NCBI RefSeq assembly: GCF_001315945.1
Contig: NZ_BBBG01000005.1
Location: 62,001-126,000, forward strand
DNA: 64,000 nucleotides
From: Methanogenium cariaci JCM 10550
Lineage (GTDB): Archaea; Halobacteriota; Methanomicrobia; Methanomicrobiales; Methanomicrobiaceae
Direction of reading: 5' to 3'
Of this stretch, positions 49,324 through 59,571 are shown piece by piece. The notes below the pieces were generated by a model. It ran no database searches and had not been told where the DNA came from. It saw only the letters and a list, made by a program, of their open reading frames with translations. Position numbers and translations under genes: made by a program. Each line of letters starts with the position of its first letter. Position 1 is the stretch's first letter.

Positions 49324-49559
49324 TATACCCTCCTGATCCTATCGCCATAGCGACGCTCAATCGCGTCCACGTCCGGCCCGTCGTTCTCTACCATCTCTGT
49401 ATCCTCCGGATGCTGTATCCTGATGTGTCCGTCCATCTCGAGGGCGTATTCGTGGTACATCATGACCTGCCCCCCCAGGGAGAGCTCCCTGAGGATGTAG
49501 TCATGTGTCCATCCATAGGTGCATGCGAGCCGGGCGGCGATGCGCCCGAGCTCAGTCAC
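49323..49559 (-). CDS. Tail assembly chaperone, downstream (T-like) part
   Basis: A 78-residue frame starting with an internal GTG (VTELGRIAARLACTYGWTHDY). Its frame is minus one relative to the upstream chaperone, and A AAA AAC lies directly before that gene's stop, so it is probably made as a fusion by programmed frameshifting. Helical and acidic like GT partners. It lies between the chaperone and the tape measure, as in lambda-like tail modules. Confidence 0.78.
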   Translation of the reverse strand: MTELGRIAARLACTYGWTHDYILRELSLGGQVMMYHEYALEMDGHIRIQHPEDTEMVENDGPDVDAIERRYGDRIRRV

Positions 49560-49912
49560 CCGTTTTTTGTTGTGTCGTCCTTGTCGGTGCGTGTGCCCTT
49601 CCAGGCAGTCGCGGCAAGCCGTTCAAACACCAGTGCGCAGAATGCATCGACAGAGGGGGGGAGGGTGCAGTTGTTCTGCATCCATTCTTTGCCGACCTGC
49701 GGGTGCTGCGGGGGGGCGCACACTGCTGCAGCGATGGTGAGCAGGGTGTCATAACTGATCTTGTCTCCTGCCGACCGGTCACCCATCAGAGAGAGGATCT
49801 GCAGGTGCACACCTGCCGGGATGAGGGAGACATCTACCTCGACGATCTCCTCCCAGCTGCCCAGCCGGGCAGTGACCCGCTCAGGGATTGCTGTCGAAAA
49901 GTCCCGGATCAT
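49556..49912 (-). CDS. Tail assembly chaperone, upstream (G-like) part
   Basis: A 118-residue protein, MIRDFSTAIPERVTARLGSWEE ... ending DKDDTTKNG. Position between major tail protein and tape measure, size and the frameshift site at its 3' end fit the G part of a G/GT chaperone pair. The C-run near 49655 and G-run near 49710 keep the frame. Confidence 0.75.
   Translation of the reverse strand: MIRDFSTAIPERVTARLGSWEEIVEVDVSLIPAGVHLQILSLMGDRSAGDKISYDTLLTIAAAVCAPPQHPQVGKEWMQNNCTLPPSVDAFCALVFERLAATAWKGTRTDKDDTTKNG
49562..49568 (-). promoter_or_regulatory. Candidate -1 ribosomal frameshift site A AAA AAC
   Basis: On the minus strand the zero frame reads ACA AAA AAC GGG TGA. The heptamer A AAA AAC is in the exact register for a minus-one slip, and the shifted frame (K K R V T E L G R I) enters the downstream chaperone part without a stop. 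Confidence 0.7.
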
Positions 49913-49921
49913 CTACACACC

Positions 49922-50494
49922 TCAGGCCGCCGGGGGGGTGGTCGGGGGGGCCTGCATGTCGGTGATCGAGAACAGCTGTTCCCCCCCAGCATCCTCAGTG
50001 AGGTCTACCTCTCCGGTGATCTCAAGCGGCACTGCAGCGGTCGTGAGTTCTCCGTCTGCTCCGAATGCCTGCTCCAGCCTTTGGTGATCTGAGCCTTCTT
50101 GACCGCGACGACGTAGGTCTTGCTGGCTGCATTGGTGTTTGTCAGCTGCACCTTGATATATCCGACATCACTCTTGCCCCCCCGGTCGAAAAGGTGTCCG
50201 TGCCGGCGACAGCAGAGTATGTGTCAATACCACCCCCCCGGAGCAGGTTGAGGCCCGACAGGGTGGGCTCCTGCCAGTCGCCGGTGATCACGACGGCCTG
50301 TTTATTCACCCGCTTGATCGGCGGGGCGTTGTCGGGTTCAATACTCGCAAACTCAATAGACTCCACGAGCTTTGTGTTCTTCATCGCACCGAGGTCAGTG
50401 TAGCTGGGGGGGTGTCGGAGTATGCCGCCACCTCAAACTTCACCGAGCCAAGCCGAATCGCGTCTTCGTCCTGAATTGTGGTCTGGTATCCCAT
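49922..50494 (-). CDS. Major tail protein (tube)
   Basis: About 190 residues: MGYQTTIQDEDAIRLGSVKF ... TGDWQEPTLSGLNLLRGG ... KTYVVAVKKAQITKG, ending in a decoration-like acidic tail with TEDAGGEQLFSITDMQAPP. The beta-rich pattern and the position before the chaperones fit the tube protein of siphoviruses. Frame breaks at 50400, 50180 and near 50085. Confidence 0.72.
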
Positions 50495-50500
50495 AATGGA

Positions 50501-50893
50501 TCATTCCTGGTAATATACCCGGAAATCGACCGGCACGATATACGTCCCGGTGACTTCGTCGTAGTCGTCATGCTGACCGCTGAAAAAACAGCGACTGATG
50601 CGGATGTCGCCGTGCACCCCGTAATACTGATGTAGAGCCTTACGGACTGCTTTTGCGAGGGCTGCTGCACCTGTAGAGGACTCTGCATAGCAGGTGTATT
50701 GCACCCGTGGAGAGGCGACTGCCGTTACTGCATCCTCAGGCCGGCTGATCATCTGAAAGGTAATCGCCGGGAGGGTTGGATCCTGTGGGAGGTGCATCCG
50801 GTAGATGCGGGTGCCTACAAGACCTGCGACAGTCTCATTTGCCACGAGCACACTGCGCAGGGCAGTGAGGACATCGGCCGTACCGTCTGCCAT
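50501..50893 (-). CDS. Tail terminator-like protein (DUF3168-like)
   Basis: A 130-residue protein, MADGTADVLTALRSVLVANETVAGLVGTRIY, with FQMISRPEDAVTAVASPRVQYTCYA and RISRCFFSGQHDDYDEVTGTYIVPVDFRVYY: the alpha/beta pattern of tail-completion (gpU/gp17) proteins. It starts in a TGATG overlap with the upstream neck gene. It is intact. Confidence 0.72.
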   Translation of the reverse strand: MADGTADVLTALRSVLVANETVAGLVGTRIYRMHLPQDPTLPAITFQMISRPEDAVTAVASPRVQYTCYAESSTGAAALAKAVRKALHQYYGVHGDIRISRCFFSGQHDDYDEVTGTYIVPVDFRVYYQE

Positions 50894-51322
50894 CACTGCA
50901 CCCCCCCTGTAGGACAAGCTGCCGCATCGCGGCCCGGATCTCTTCCCGGACCTCATCGACATTCTCGTCGACGGCCGGCCTGAGATGTGGCTGTGCTTCC
51001 TGGTTGTAGTACCTGCCGAGCACATCCCGGCCGACGAACCCAAACTCGAGGCGTTTGCCCTGGGGAGCGTTGGTGCCCACCCGGACCACACAGTGGCGTG
51101 TGCCACGACTCACCGTTTCCTTGTCGAAGGATCTGCGATAATCCCCCCCGGTGATGTAGGGCGTTTTGCCCCCCCCTTGTTTTTTGTCGTCCGAACCTCG
51201 TTGAGGACAATATCCGCCCCACTCTTAGTGGCGAGCTCAAGGTTTTTGGACTGGACAGACTGTCTGCCGCGGTTGAACATCGTCCGGAGGTCTGAGCTCC
51301 CTGAAGAGTCGATGCTCATCAT
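50893..51322 (-). CDS. HK97 gp10-like head-tail connector
   Basis: About 140 residues: MMSIDSSGSSDLRTMFNRGRQS ... GADIVLNEVR ... TPYITGGDYRRSFDKETVSRGTRHCVVRVGTNAP ... LEFGFVGR ... HLRPAVDENVDEVREEIRAAMRQL. The LRPAxDEN C-terminus is typical for gp10. Frame breaks at C6-C7 runs near 51147 and 51172 and near 50910. It probably joins head to tail. Confidence 0.75.
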
Positions 51323-51564
51323 CGCAGACACCCCACAAAGGTTGCCAGACAGGCTACCAGCAGGGAGACCAGGCTGGCAATCCCTGTGACAATCACTCCG
51401 TCTCTCCCAAGCCACCGGCTCTGCTGATTCTCGATGGCCCGGATCCTGCGTTCATGGTCGTCGTCGCACTTCTGCTGCCCTTCTATTGCCTTGCATATCC
51501 ACTCGGTGCGCTCATCGATGCGCTGGAGGAGTTTGGCATCAGGGGCCTGTGAGTCAGGCGTCAT
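51319..51564 (-). CDS. Small membrane protein with coiled coil (XhlA-like)
   Basis: An 81-residue protein: an N-terminal helical, charged region (IDERTEWICKAIEGQQKCDDDHERRIRAIENQQ) and a C-terminal membrane helix (GVIVTGIASLVSLLVACLATFVG). Similar small proteins occur among phage lysis and head genes; here a lysis or virion-release helper is possible, unproven. It overlaps neighbours on both sides by four bases. Confidence 0.55.
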   Translation of the reverse strand: MTPDSQAPDAKLLQRIDERTEWICKAIEGQQKCDDDHERRIRAIENQQSRWLGRDGVIVTGIASLVSLLVACLATFVGCLR

Positions 51565-51908
51565 CGCACCACCTCACAAAGGAGTGTGGTCATCACGTCG
51601 AGAGTCTGCTCTACGAGCAGGATGTCATAGGCGACTCCACTCACAACGGCCCGGTCCTTCTCGGTCATGTCCGTGTAGCTGCCCTGCAGGGCGATGCTGT
51701 GCGTCGCGATCACATAGGTGCGGTCACTGGTCTTGACCTCCTTGCCGCCGGTTGGCATGCAGGAGCAGGAGACATCCTCGTGGGGTGTCGTCCAGGTCTG
51801 GGAGACCTCTCCGTTGTCGTCCACGGTCTCTGTGTATCGCTGGATAGTGCAGGTCGACGGGAACTGCGGGCCGAGGTTGGCCATCAGGCGGGCGTCAAAG
51901 ACACTCAT
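51561..51908 (-). CDS. Head closure / stopper-like protein
   Basis: A 115-residue protein, MSVFDARLMANLGPQFPSTCTIQRYTETVDDNGEVSQTWTTPHEDVSC..., with KTSDRTYVIATHSIALQGSYTDMTEKDRAVV. This is the small beta-barrel stopper pattern of phage head-tail joining proteins. As written it is fused to the upstream gene; a G6 instead of G7 run near 51920 separates them with a TGATGA overlap. Confidence 0.7.
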   Translation of the reverse strand: MSVFDARLMANLGPQFPSTCTIQRYTETVDDNGEVSQTWTTPHEDVSCSCMPTGGKEVKTSDRTYVIATHSIALQGSYTDMTEKDRAVVSGVAYDILLVEQTLDVMTTLLCEVVR

Positions 51909-52262
51909 CACCTCAGCCCCCCCAAGTATCCGGCCGGAACTGCGGCAGCCTCCGGCAATGGCAGTGATGGCGATACCGTCATCTGCTTGCCGCCTGAGGC
52001 TCTCTGCCTGCAGGTGCAGTGCCTCTGCGACCGCCTTGCCGTTTGTCGTCAGTCCGTTTGCGCTGATGTACTTCAGGATCAGGATCTGAGACGAGGCAAT
52101 CTGGTCGAGGGCCTGTGCCGCTGCGAGCCGGTAGTCATTCCCGTTCATTGACAGGAATGCAGCGATCTCCTCATCGGTGAAGATCTGTTTGCTGTCGTCC
52201 TTGTCTGTGCAGAGGAGCCGGACCTTTCCCGCCGTTGTCGTCGGGTCGTAGGTAAATGTCAT
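51908..52262 (-). CDS. Head-tail adaptor protein (gp6/Ad1-like)
   Basis: About 117 residues: MTFTYDPTTTAGKVRLLCTDKDDSKQIFTDEEIAAFLSMNG, then LAAAQALDQIASSQILILKYI. The helical bundle and the DEEIxAFL segment are typical of phage adaptor proteins that follow the capsid gene. It overlaps the upstream gene by four bases. Confidence 0.72.
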
Positions 52263-52435
52263 TTGATTTCCTCTTTGATGGTCCTGAGTCCGTCCTTCTT
52301 CTGAGGTGCATCTGACAGGGCTGTCCGGATACCTCTGAGTTCGTTGATCATCTCTGCCTGCTGGTCGATGATGTCCAGCATCAGCTCTTCCTCTGTTGTC
52401 TTAGGGGTTGGCCGGTATTTCGTCCTGTCAGTCAT
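52259..52435 (-). CDS. Short helical provirus protein
   Basis: A 58-residue protein, MTDRTKYRPTPKTTEEELMLD..., with a single predicted coiled-coil helix (IIDQQAEMINELRGIRTALSD). It lies between the capsid and adaptor genes. Function unknown. Confidence 0.55.
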   Translation of the reverse strand: MTDRTKYRPTPKTTEEELMLDIIDQQAEMINELRGIRTALSDAPQKKDGLRTIKEEIK

Positions 52436-52466
52436 CTGATCACCCCCCCGGAAAAAAGAGAGAAGA

Positions 52467-53608
52467 TCAGGCTGCCGCCACAGTGCCGTTTGATCCGACT
52501 GCGTAGCGGTAGTCGAGCTGAGTGGCACCGACAGCGTGCTTGACCTTGTACTGGACAGAGTCCGAGTCGAAGTTTACTACATCGTAGCCGCCGCCATCGG
52601 TGCGGATGGCGTCCATTGCCTTCATGTAGACTCCTGGCTGTTCTGCTCCACGGAGCTTCGCGACAGCTGCTGCGCCGCGCCCCCCCTCGTCCGGGTCTGC
52701 CATCAGGAACCATGACGTGGTTGAGTTTGAGGATGACATGACGGTCGGAGCATAGGGCAGGACGACCAGCTTCAGGTTGCTGAATGGGTTCTGGCTGACC
52801 GTCTTGCTCTTGCCGGCGGTGGTCTCGATCTGGGTGGCATTGAGGATCTCCATCGCGGTGACCTTGAGTGCAGGTACGACTGCGAGGACTGCAGGCTCGT
52901 TGTAGATCGGTTCGCTGCCCGCATCGGTCATGGTTGCCATGGCGGCGGTCGCTTCCTTGAGTCCCTGCACGGAGAGTGCACGGGTGATCAGGTTGCCCTG
53001 GTCAGATGTGAAGAGGGTGCCGTTCGGCCCGGCAGTTCCAGCGATCTGGGTGGTTGCGAGGTATTCCTCTGTGCGGCGGGCCCCTCTGCCAGGCGGCTGG
53101 GGGGGAGGTCCAGGAACGCACCGAGGTTGTCGTTCTGGATCGTCTCTTCGGTGAGTTCCATGATGCGACCATAGACGTCCACACTCACAGTGTACTTGCC
53201 TTCGGAGGCATTGCCTTTCTCGGGCTCGGTATACTCCGGTTTCTTGACCAGTCTGCCGTCGCCACCATTGAGGTAGTCGAGTTCGAGTTCCCGGAAGTCG
53301 TTGACGAGCACCTTGCGGGCCCAGCTCTCCCAGGTGACCGGGGTCTCCGTGTAGTTTGCAAGGAGCTGGTTCTGCATATTGGCTGCCATCAGGTACGGGA
53401 AGTCAGAGGATGACATGGCCTCGCGGAACTCTCTGACGCTGTATCTCCCCCCCTCGCGGAGCTTGTTCGTGAAGACCTGTGCCTGTGCGAGTTTGTGTGC
53501 ATACTCGGAGGTCATTGCTTCGGATGCTACCCTGCGGCCGCCAAATTCTTTTCTCGCGTCAAAGCGGGATGCGTCCATGGTTTTGATGTGGTTCAGAAAA
53601 TCAGACAT
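52467..53608 (-). CDS. Major capsid protein (HK97 fold)
   Basis: About 380 residues: MSDFLNHIKTMDASRFDARKEFG ... LREGGRYSVREFREAMSSSDFPYLMAANMQNQLLANY ... WESWARKVLVNDFRELELDYL ... GKYTVSVDVYGRIMELTEETIQNDNLGAFLDLP, and a C-terminal half with EPAVLAVVPALKVTAMEILN and PFSNLKLVVLPYAP. This is the HK97-like coat protein of the Mu gpT-related kind. The frame breaks at the G-run near 53101. It would assemble the icosahedral head. Confidence 0.83.
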
Positions 53609-53622
53609 CTCTTGTTACCTCC

Positions 53623-53999
53623 TTATGTTGCTGCTGCCTCCTGGGCGGCAATCTGGTCCGGGTGATATACCTGATCGTTGCGGTCTCACCATCAGCGACT
53701 GCTTCCATTGCAGCACCAAAGAGACGGCCACTGGCTGCTGTGTTGTTGAGCATCTGTGCAGCGTCATGGAAGTAGATTAGATCTCCAATCGCGATGCCTC
53801 CCGTCTCACTGTCCTTGACGGAAAACTCCGCCTCAAAGGGGCCAAAGTCGACAGAAGTGTATCCGTCGGTGTCCTCATCTGTGATTGCAATCCCGGTGCG
53901 CCCCCCCCAGACGAACAGGGTCCCCCCCACTGTCTGGTTCTGCAGGGTAGGAACATGCGACGCTGAGCCGCTGTCCTGGCTTGTGGGTGATGTTGTCTG
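53623..53999 (-). CDS. Capsid decoration-like protein
   Basis: About 120 residues with TSPTSQDSGSASHVPTLQNQTV ... GIAITDEDTDGYTSVDFGPFEAEF ... DLIYFHDAAQMLNNTAASGRLFGAAMEAVADGETATIRV. The pattern IGDxIYxxDAxxxLNNTAASGxLFG is that of DUF2190 capsid decoration proteins. The start is uncertain because the frame breaks near the 5' end and near 53655. Confidence 0.68.
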
Positions 54000-54004
54000 G
54001 CATA

Positions 54005-55132
54005 TCAGATCACTCTCCGTGCGGCAGCCTCTGCTGCCTCTTTTGTCATGCCGCCGGCAATGTATGCCTCGGCGAGTTCGGCCCGTGCCTTCTCGGCATC
54101 GTTACCGGTAGTCTGCCCCCCCATGCCCTCGACACGGCCGGCGCCGGCAACCTGTGCGAGGTATTCGGCCTCGGTCTTGATCGTCTGCTCGATGGTGGCA
54201 GCGAATGCCGCCTCATCAAGCTTGCCCTCTTTGACAGGGGGGGGCCTTTGCGAGAGACTCGACGATCCGGGCCTTGGTGATGGCAGGGACCTGTGCGTCT
54301 TTCACCTTGCTCTCGACGAAGGTCTTTGCCTCGATGATGAGTTGTGCCTCCCGGAGGCGGGCGTTCTCGGTGGTGAGGGCCTCGACTGCCTTCTGGGCTT
54401 CTGTGAGTTTGTTCCGCTGTGCTGCTGCCTCTGCCTTGCGGCTGGCATCGTTGTCATACTCCTGCCGGAGGGCCTCGACAATGTCGGGGTGGTCGCTCCG
54501 GAGGGATTCGATTGTGAGCTTGTCAGTCATGATATGCGTACCTGCTTCTCTCTGTTCTCTGGTTGGTTCTGGTGGGCGTGCGCTCCGGAACGCCTCGGCG
54601 ATGGCGCCGCCACGTCCGGGCACGGTCACGAAGTCAACGCTCCGGGCCTCTTCGATTGAGGTGATGATCTCTCCATGTCGTCCATCGACCTCTCCCTCTT
54701 CCGAGATCCCCCAGACATAGTGGGAGATCCCGATGTGAGGACCCATCTCTGTGACTGCGGTGCGGTATGCCTCAAAGACACGTCCTCTGGTATAGAGGCC
54801 AGGTCCTTTTGGCCCGTCGTCCTGCCAGCGGGCGTCTTCTGTGAAGACTGCTGCAAGGTCCCGGAGAGACCGTTCGGGCCGGTCGCGTTCTTCGCTGCGG
54901 GACGGATGATCCAGTACATGTGAAGCCCGGCGTGGTAGACCCCCCCATTCTGAGCTGCCTCCTTGAGGACCTCGGGGGGGCTGTAGTAGCCGGACGAACC
55001 CCCCCATCCGGGGGGGTTGATGATCAGGATCGGGATTGTCCCGTCTTTATCCACCTTCGATTCTATGAGCGGGATGATCTCCGCTCGGAACTCTGTCATT
55101 GTCGTTGTCACACTGTTCACCACCTCTGTCAT
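54005..55132 (-). CDS. Prohead protease fused to scaffold
   Basis: About 375 residues. The N-terminal protease part includes PILIINPPGWGGSSGYYSPEV, the HYVWGISEEGEVDGRHGEIITSIEEARSVDFVTVPGRGG segment (catalytic-type region), and the C-terminal part is a scaffold coiled coil (EALRQEYDNDASRKAEAAAQRNKLTEAQKAVEAL) ending AEAAARRVI. In such fusions the scaffold guides shell assembly and the protease then removes it. Frame breaks near 55010-54940 and 54245. ATGA overlap with the MuF gene. Confidence 0.75.
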
Positions 55133-55937
55133 GCCTTCTTCCTCCGGTACTTTACGGTGCACCTGCACCCGGGGGGGAACCTCGGGGGGGCGTGCATGTG
55201 TCCTGAAGGGAACGGAGCATCGATATCGATCCACCCGGCGTCGCTGTTCGCGAGGCAGCCGTCAGAGACTCTCTTGTCTCCGACATCGCTCCAGGCCATC
55301 TCCATCGGGAGGCCATTGTCGTTCAGCTCCTTTGCAGTGAGCCGGCTGCCCTCTTCGTATGCCTCGGCCGCCTCGGTGACGGCGATCAGGTGCGCCCGGG
55401 TCTGGATATGGGCCTGCGGTTTGCCCACGCCGAACTCGGCATACTTCTTCCGGATCTCTGCTGCGGTCTTGTTGTAGCCCCAGCTTGTCCATACCCGTCG
55501 TTACGATGCGCCGGATTTCTTTGCGGGTAGTGGCGTCGATATTGGTGACTGCCTCTGCTCCGTGTTCTTCGAGATACGCGATTGCCTTCGGGTGTTTGAG
55601 GTCAAACGCCCCCCCCTACACAGAGCTCAGCAGACTGCCGCCTTGCAGCTGCTGAGAGGGCTATACCTCCTGCAGTCAGGATAGGTTCTGTGAAATTCAC
55701 CTTTGTTGACACATACGCATCCTCAAGGGCGGACTCAACCTCCGAGAGTGTCGCTGCCGGTTCCTCTGCCTCGCGGAAGTACCGGTCATAGACGGTGAAG
55801 AACTCTGTCTGGTGTCTCCAGAATGCGGCCCGCATATCGCTCTCAAGCTGGCGCTCGATGAGGGTCAGGGCCGTGTCCTTGTGCAGCTGCCGGGTGGCAT
55901 CTGCGATCTCACTGAGTATCGCTGCGAGCCGGCTCAT
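55129..55937 (-). CDS. MuF-like head morphogenesis protein
   Basis: About 265 residues: MSRLAAILSEIADATRQLHKDT ..., then RAHLIAVTEAAEAYEEGSRL, EMAWSDVGDKRVSDGCLANSDAGWI and the terminal FPPGCRCTVKYRRKKA. The W.D.GD.RVS..C and PPxCRC motifs define the Mu F / SPP1 gp7 minor head family, ejected or packed with the genome. Frame breaks at the C-run near 55610 and near 55480. It overlaps the portal gene by ATGA. Confidence 0.83.
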
Positions 55938-57597
55938 GCCTCAACCTCCCGGAGGTATGTCTCCAGCTTGCCGACGACGGTTGCAAGGGTTGAGAGGGCT
56001 TCCTGCGTGCCGGGTGTCGGCGAGACGTAGTCGTCCGGGAACCACTCGTCGACCAGGTCGCCGGCGTTGGGCACCTCAAGGGCGTCCAGCAGGAGCCTGG
56101 TCAAGGTGTCGACTGGGATGGTTCCTGCAGGGGGTGTAGCCCTTCAGGGTGCCAGCACCGATTAGTGCATCCACCCTCGCCAGCAGGTCGTGCTCCAGGA
56201 GCGGCGGGTACTTGATCTCGACCTTGCGACTCATCGGGGTGCTGTCATCTGAGTCTGGGTCGGTTGCGAGCGTGACGATGCGATCCCCCCCATCCTCGTC
56301 GGTGTCGATGGTGGCTCCCTGGGCGAGCGGGCCGTTCGGTGCGATGGCTGCCTCGTCGATGACATATCCGAGAATGTTTTGGAGGATAGATTTCCAGAGC
56401 GTCTGGCGGGCCAGGAACTGCAGTTCCATCGGGCGCTCCATGCTTTTGGCCGTGGCGAGGTTGCCTGTGCTGGGATCCCCCCCGGTGAGATAGTGCTCAT
56501 ATATGCCTGTCGCAGAACAGACCATGAGCATCAGCCGGCGTGCATCGTCACAGCTGGTGGTGACCCCCCCTGCAGTCTTCATCGGTTCGAGCTTTGCTCC
56601 CTCGCCCGAGATGAAGGTGGAGCCGGTCGGCATGGTCTGCTGTGTCTCACCTGTCTTGGCAAACGGGTTTGCAATGAGCGCCTGTAGCTGGGTCTTTGCG
56701 GTCGCCACTGCCCCCCCGGTGCCTCCTTTGACAGTGAGCCGGTGGGCAAACTGTGAGAGGGCCTTGACGATCGTCGTCCAGTCCTCCAAGAACTCTTTAT
56801 ATGAGCGGGCCCAGTCACAGGCAGCATAGACCTCAGAGACGCCGAACTGCATGTCATTGAGCCGGTTGACCGCGACATGGTAGATCTTCGCCTCACGAAC
56901 CGATATGCCACCTATTGTCGCAGGGTGCCCCCCCTACTGGGGGGGAGTATCTCCAGTCCGGATAGTAGGCCTTCTGCTGCCGGGCCTCCGGAGAGCCCGT
57001 CTGATGATTGATCACAGTTGAGGTCCATGATCTGAGGTAGTACCACGGGTCTGCAGCATCCTCCGGGTTTGCAATGACAGTCTCGATCTCTGCAAAGGGG
57101 GGGATCGTCCGGATCTTGACCATGCCGGTCGACGGGTTGCGAAAGAGGGTGAAGAACAGATTAGCAAAGAGCTGCAGCTCAGACTCAAGCCGCATCTTTG
57201 CCTCGATATCGCCGAGGACAGATTCGTTTGTCTTGTCCTCCAGGAACCGCTGCACCACGGCGTCAACGATCGGATGCTCAGCCGGATGGTGACCCCCCCC
57301 TGTGCCCAGACATAGGTAGTCTGTGTGACTACAGCGCGGCGGATGAGCGGGTTCTTGAGCCAGTAGACGCGGGCCTGTTTGCACATCATGTTCAGAGCTG
57401 TGCGGGAGAAGTCACTCTCTGTAGTAGCTGAGAGGCGAACCCAACCAGGCTCGTTGAACTGATCTTCAAGGACTGAGAGCCGCTCAACGAGGGTATCATA
57501 TCCTTCGGCGGCCGCACCGTAGGCGTCCATGAAGCCTGCAGTTCCGGTTCGAGGATCTCTGCTGCCTGTTCTTTTGTGATCGGTTTGTCTGTCATGA
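55934..57597 (-). CDS. Portal protein
   Basis: About 550 residues beginning MTDKPITKEQAAEILEPELQ. Segments ARVYWLKNPLIRRAVVTQTTYVWAQG, ANLFFTLFRNPSTGMVKIRTIPPFAEIETVIANPEDAADPWYYLRSW, AKIYHVAVNRLNDMQFGVSEVYAACDWARSYKEFLEDWTTIVKAL and LTGGDPSTGNLATAKSMERPMELQF are portal-type (DUF1073/SPP1-like) features. Frame breaks at C-runs near 57297, 56935-56945 and 56125-56135. It forms the dodecameric DNA gate and follows terminase after two bases. Confidence 0.85.
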
Positions 57598-57599
57598 TG

Positions 57600-59126
57600 T
57601 CACACTGGTGAGATTGATACGTGTTCGTCGTAGGTGGCGACCTGTTCTGGAGGGAGTGCCTGTATCTCTTCCAGTTGGGCAAGGATGATCGCTGCATATG
57701 CTGCTACATCTACCTGGTCATCATTCGGGGCATTTGGAAACCCTGCGAGTTCTTCTTCATATGCTCGACCCACGGGGCATGTGCCCGGTGGTAGACTGTG
57801 TTAGCCTTATACCGGGTCGCGATCGGGATGGCCCGCAGGGCTTTGTCCTTGTCTGCGTCGAGTTCGAGGATCGGCAGCCCCCCCGACCGGAGCATGGTCT
57901 GATAGGTGGTCTTGCCGATGCCGTTGGACTCAATGCCCTGCACGACCGGGTGCCACCGGAGGAACGCATTTGTCAGATAGTCCAGATGGTCAGGCCCCCC
58001 CTCAATGCGGGTTCGCACGATGTCAGGGAGAAGGAGATCCCTGTTGGGTGTGATCACCCAGGTTCCGATGACAAAGTAATCTGCGCTGGATCGAGTAGAC
58101 CCTGCGACGTCACAGGTCTGGATTATGATGCACTGCGATGCTAGTACACGGCGCTCTCCTGCAGAGGTGTTGAGGACATACTGATCCCCCCCTTCGACCG
58201 TGAAGTAGCGGAAATACTCCCGCTTGAACATGTTTCCTTCCGGATCCCCCCCCGGTCGCTGCTGGTATTCACAGTTCCACCAGTATGCAGTCAGAACCTT
58301 CTCGATTGCCTGGAGTTCCTCCAGCGGGTATCGTTCGGGCCAGAGAGGCTCGCCGAATTCACGTCCGAGAGGGTCATTCTCCTCTGCGATTGCAGGGAGG
58401 TTGATCACGGTCCACTCTTCTCCGCCTGCAGCTTCTTCTGCGATGAGGTGGCCGACAAGGTCGTCCTGGTGCCACCGGGTGTGGATGACGACCATCGCGC
58501 CGTCGGGAGTGAGCCTTGTGCGGGCGACCGTCCGGTACCAGTTAATAACCTTCTTGCGCTGAGTTGGGCTGTGGGAATCTTCCGGGCCCTTGAACGGGTC
58601 GTCGATAACAAACACCCGGGCGCCACGCCCCCCCGTGATGGTACCGCCAACGCCGGTGGCAGTCAGTCCGCCCCCCCGGTGCCCTTCGATGCCCCCCCAG
58701 CGGTTGACGGCTGCTGAGTCACTGGCAATCTTTGTCCCCCCCAGAGATCCCCCCCGTGCTGGTCAAGTGCGGTGCGTGCAACCCGGGAGAAGTCGTGTGC
58801 GAGCTCTGCAGAGTATGAGCTGATGATCACTTCCCAGTCGGGGGGGTTGCGACCAAGCAACCATGCGGGGGGGTAGTGCTTGGAGACGACCTCGCTCTTG
58901 CCGTGACGGGGTGGCAGGGTAATGATCACCCGGCGCAGTTCCCCCCACGTTCGACCTGTTCAAGGACGTCACAGATGAGATCGAGATGGCGTGCTCTCTG
59001 CCACTGCCAGCCTGAGGCAAGTTCGATGAACGAGGCCAGATGGCCACGTGCATCAGTTTTGAGTATCGCACTCAGCGCGTTTCGCTCTTCGAGCGATAAC
59101 GGCTTCTGCACGGTTGATGAGCTCAT
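57600..59126 (-). CDS. terL: Terminase large subunit
   Basis: The ATPase part has Walker A TLPPRHGKSE (near 58905), PPDWEVIISSYSAELAHDFSR, and Walker B VFVIDDPFKG (near 58600); THRWHQDDL is the coupling motif. The nuclease part has CDVAGSTRSSADYFVIGTW and VEHMKKEL..FPNAPNDDQVDVAAYA. It pumps and cuts viral DNA. Frame breaks at C-runs near 58940, 58740, 58670-58630 and near 57745. Its start lies inside the 3' end of the small-subunit gene. Confidence 0.93.
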
Positions 59127-59571
59127 CGTCTGGTATGTCTGTGGTTTTTAGTGAGCCCGAGAGCTCGATCTGCTGTTTGTCGTTGTTCCACTCCTCTGGG
59201 CGGCGGTTCCGGAGCCAGAGCGTCTGTGCGTTCGGCATCGGAGTGACGGGCTTCTTGATGACTTCCTTCCGGAGGAGGTTGCCCTGTGCGTCGAGGGTCT
59301 CCTTGACCTCTTCGACGGTGTAGCCGACGCAGTTTTTGTAGAGTGCGTTGACGACTGCATCGTCTGCAGGTTCACGTATTTCCTCGGCGGCGGCCTTGAG
59401 ATCCGGATACTTTTTGTACCAGCGGTAGAGTGTGTCAGGGGTGACCCCCCCGAGCACAGCTGCTATCTGCCGGCCCGTCCAGGGGGGGACGTCCTTGTAC
59501 TCATCCCGCAGTGCCATCCTCCGGAGCTTGTCCGGATTATCGGCCCGCCACTTCGTGCAGGACTTCCTCAT
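59053..59571 (-). CDS. terS: Terminase small subunit
   Basis: A 172-residue protein with an N-terminal helix-turn-helix (YKDVPPWTGRQIAAVLGGVTPDTLYRWYKKYPDLK) and a helical C-terminus (NAQTLWLRNRRPEEWNNDKQQI). This is the DNA-recognition subunit that delivers the genome to TerL. It overlaps TerL by 74 bases and the upstream gene by four. It is intact. Confidence 0.87.
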   Translation of the reverse strand: MRKSCTKWRADNPDKLRRMALRDEYKDVPPWTGRQIAAVLGGVTPDTLYRWYKKYPDLKAAAEEIREPADDAVVNALYKNCVGYTVEEVKETLDAQGNLLRKEVIKKPVTPMPNAQTLWLRNRRPEEWNNDKQQIELSGSLKTTDIPDDELINRAEAVIARRAKRAECDTQN

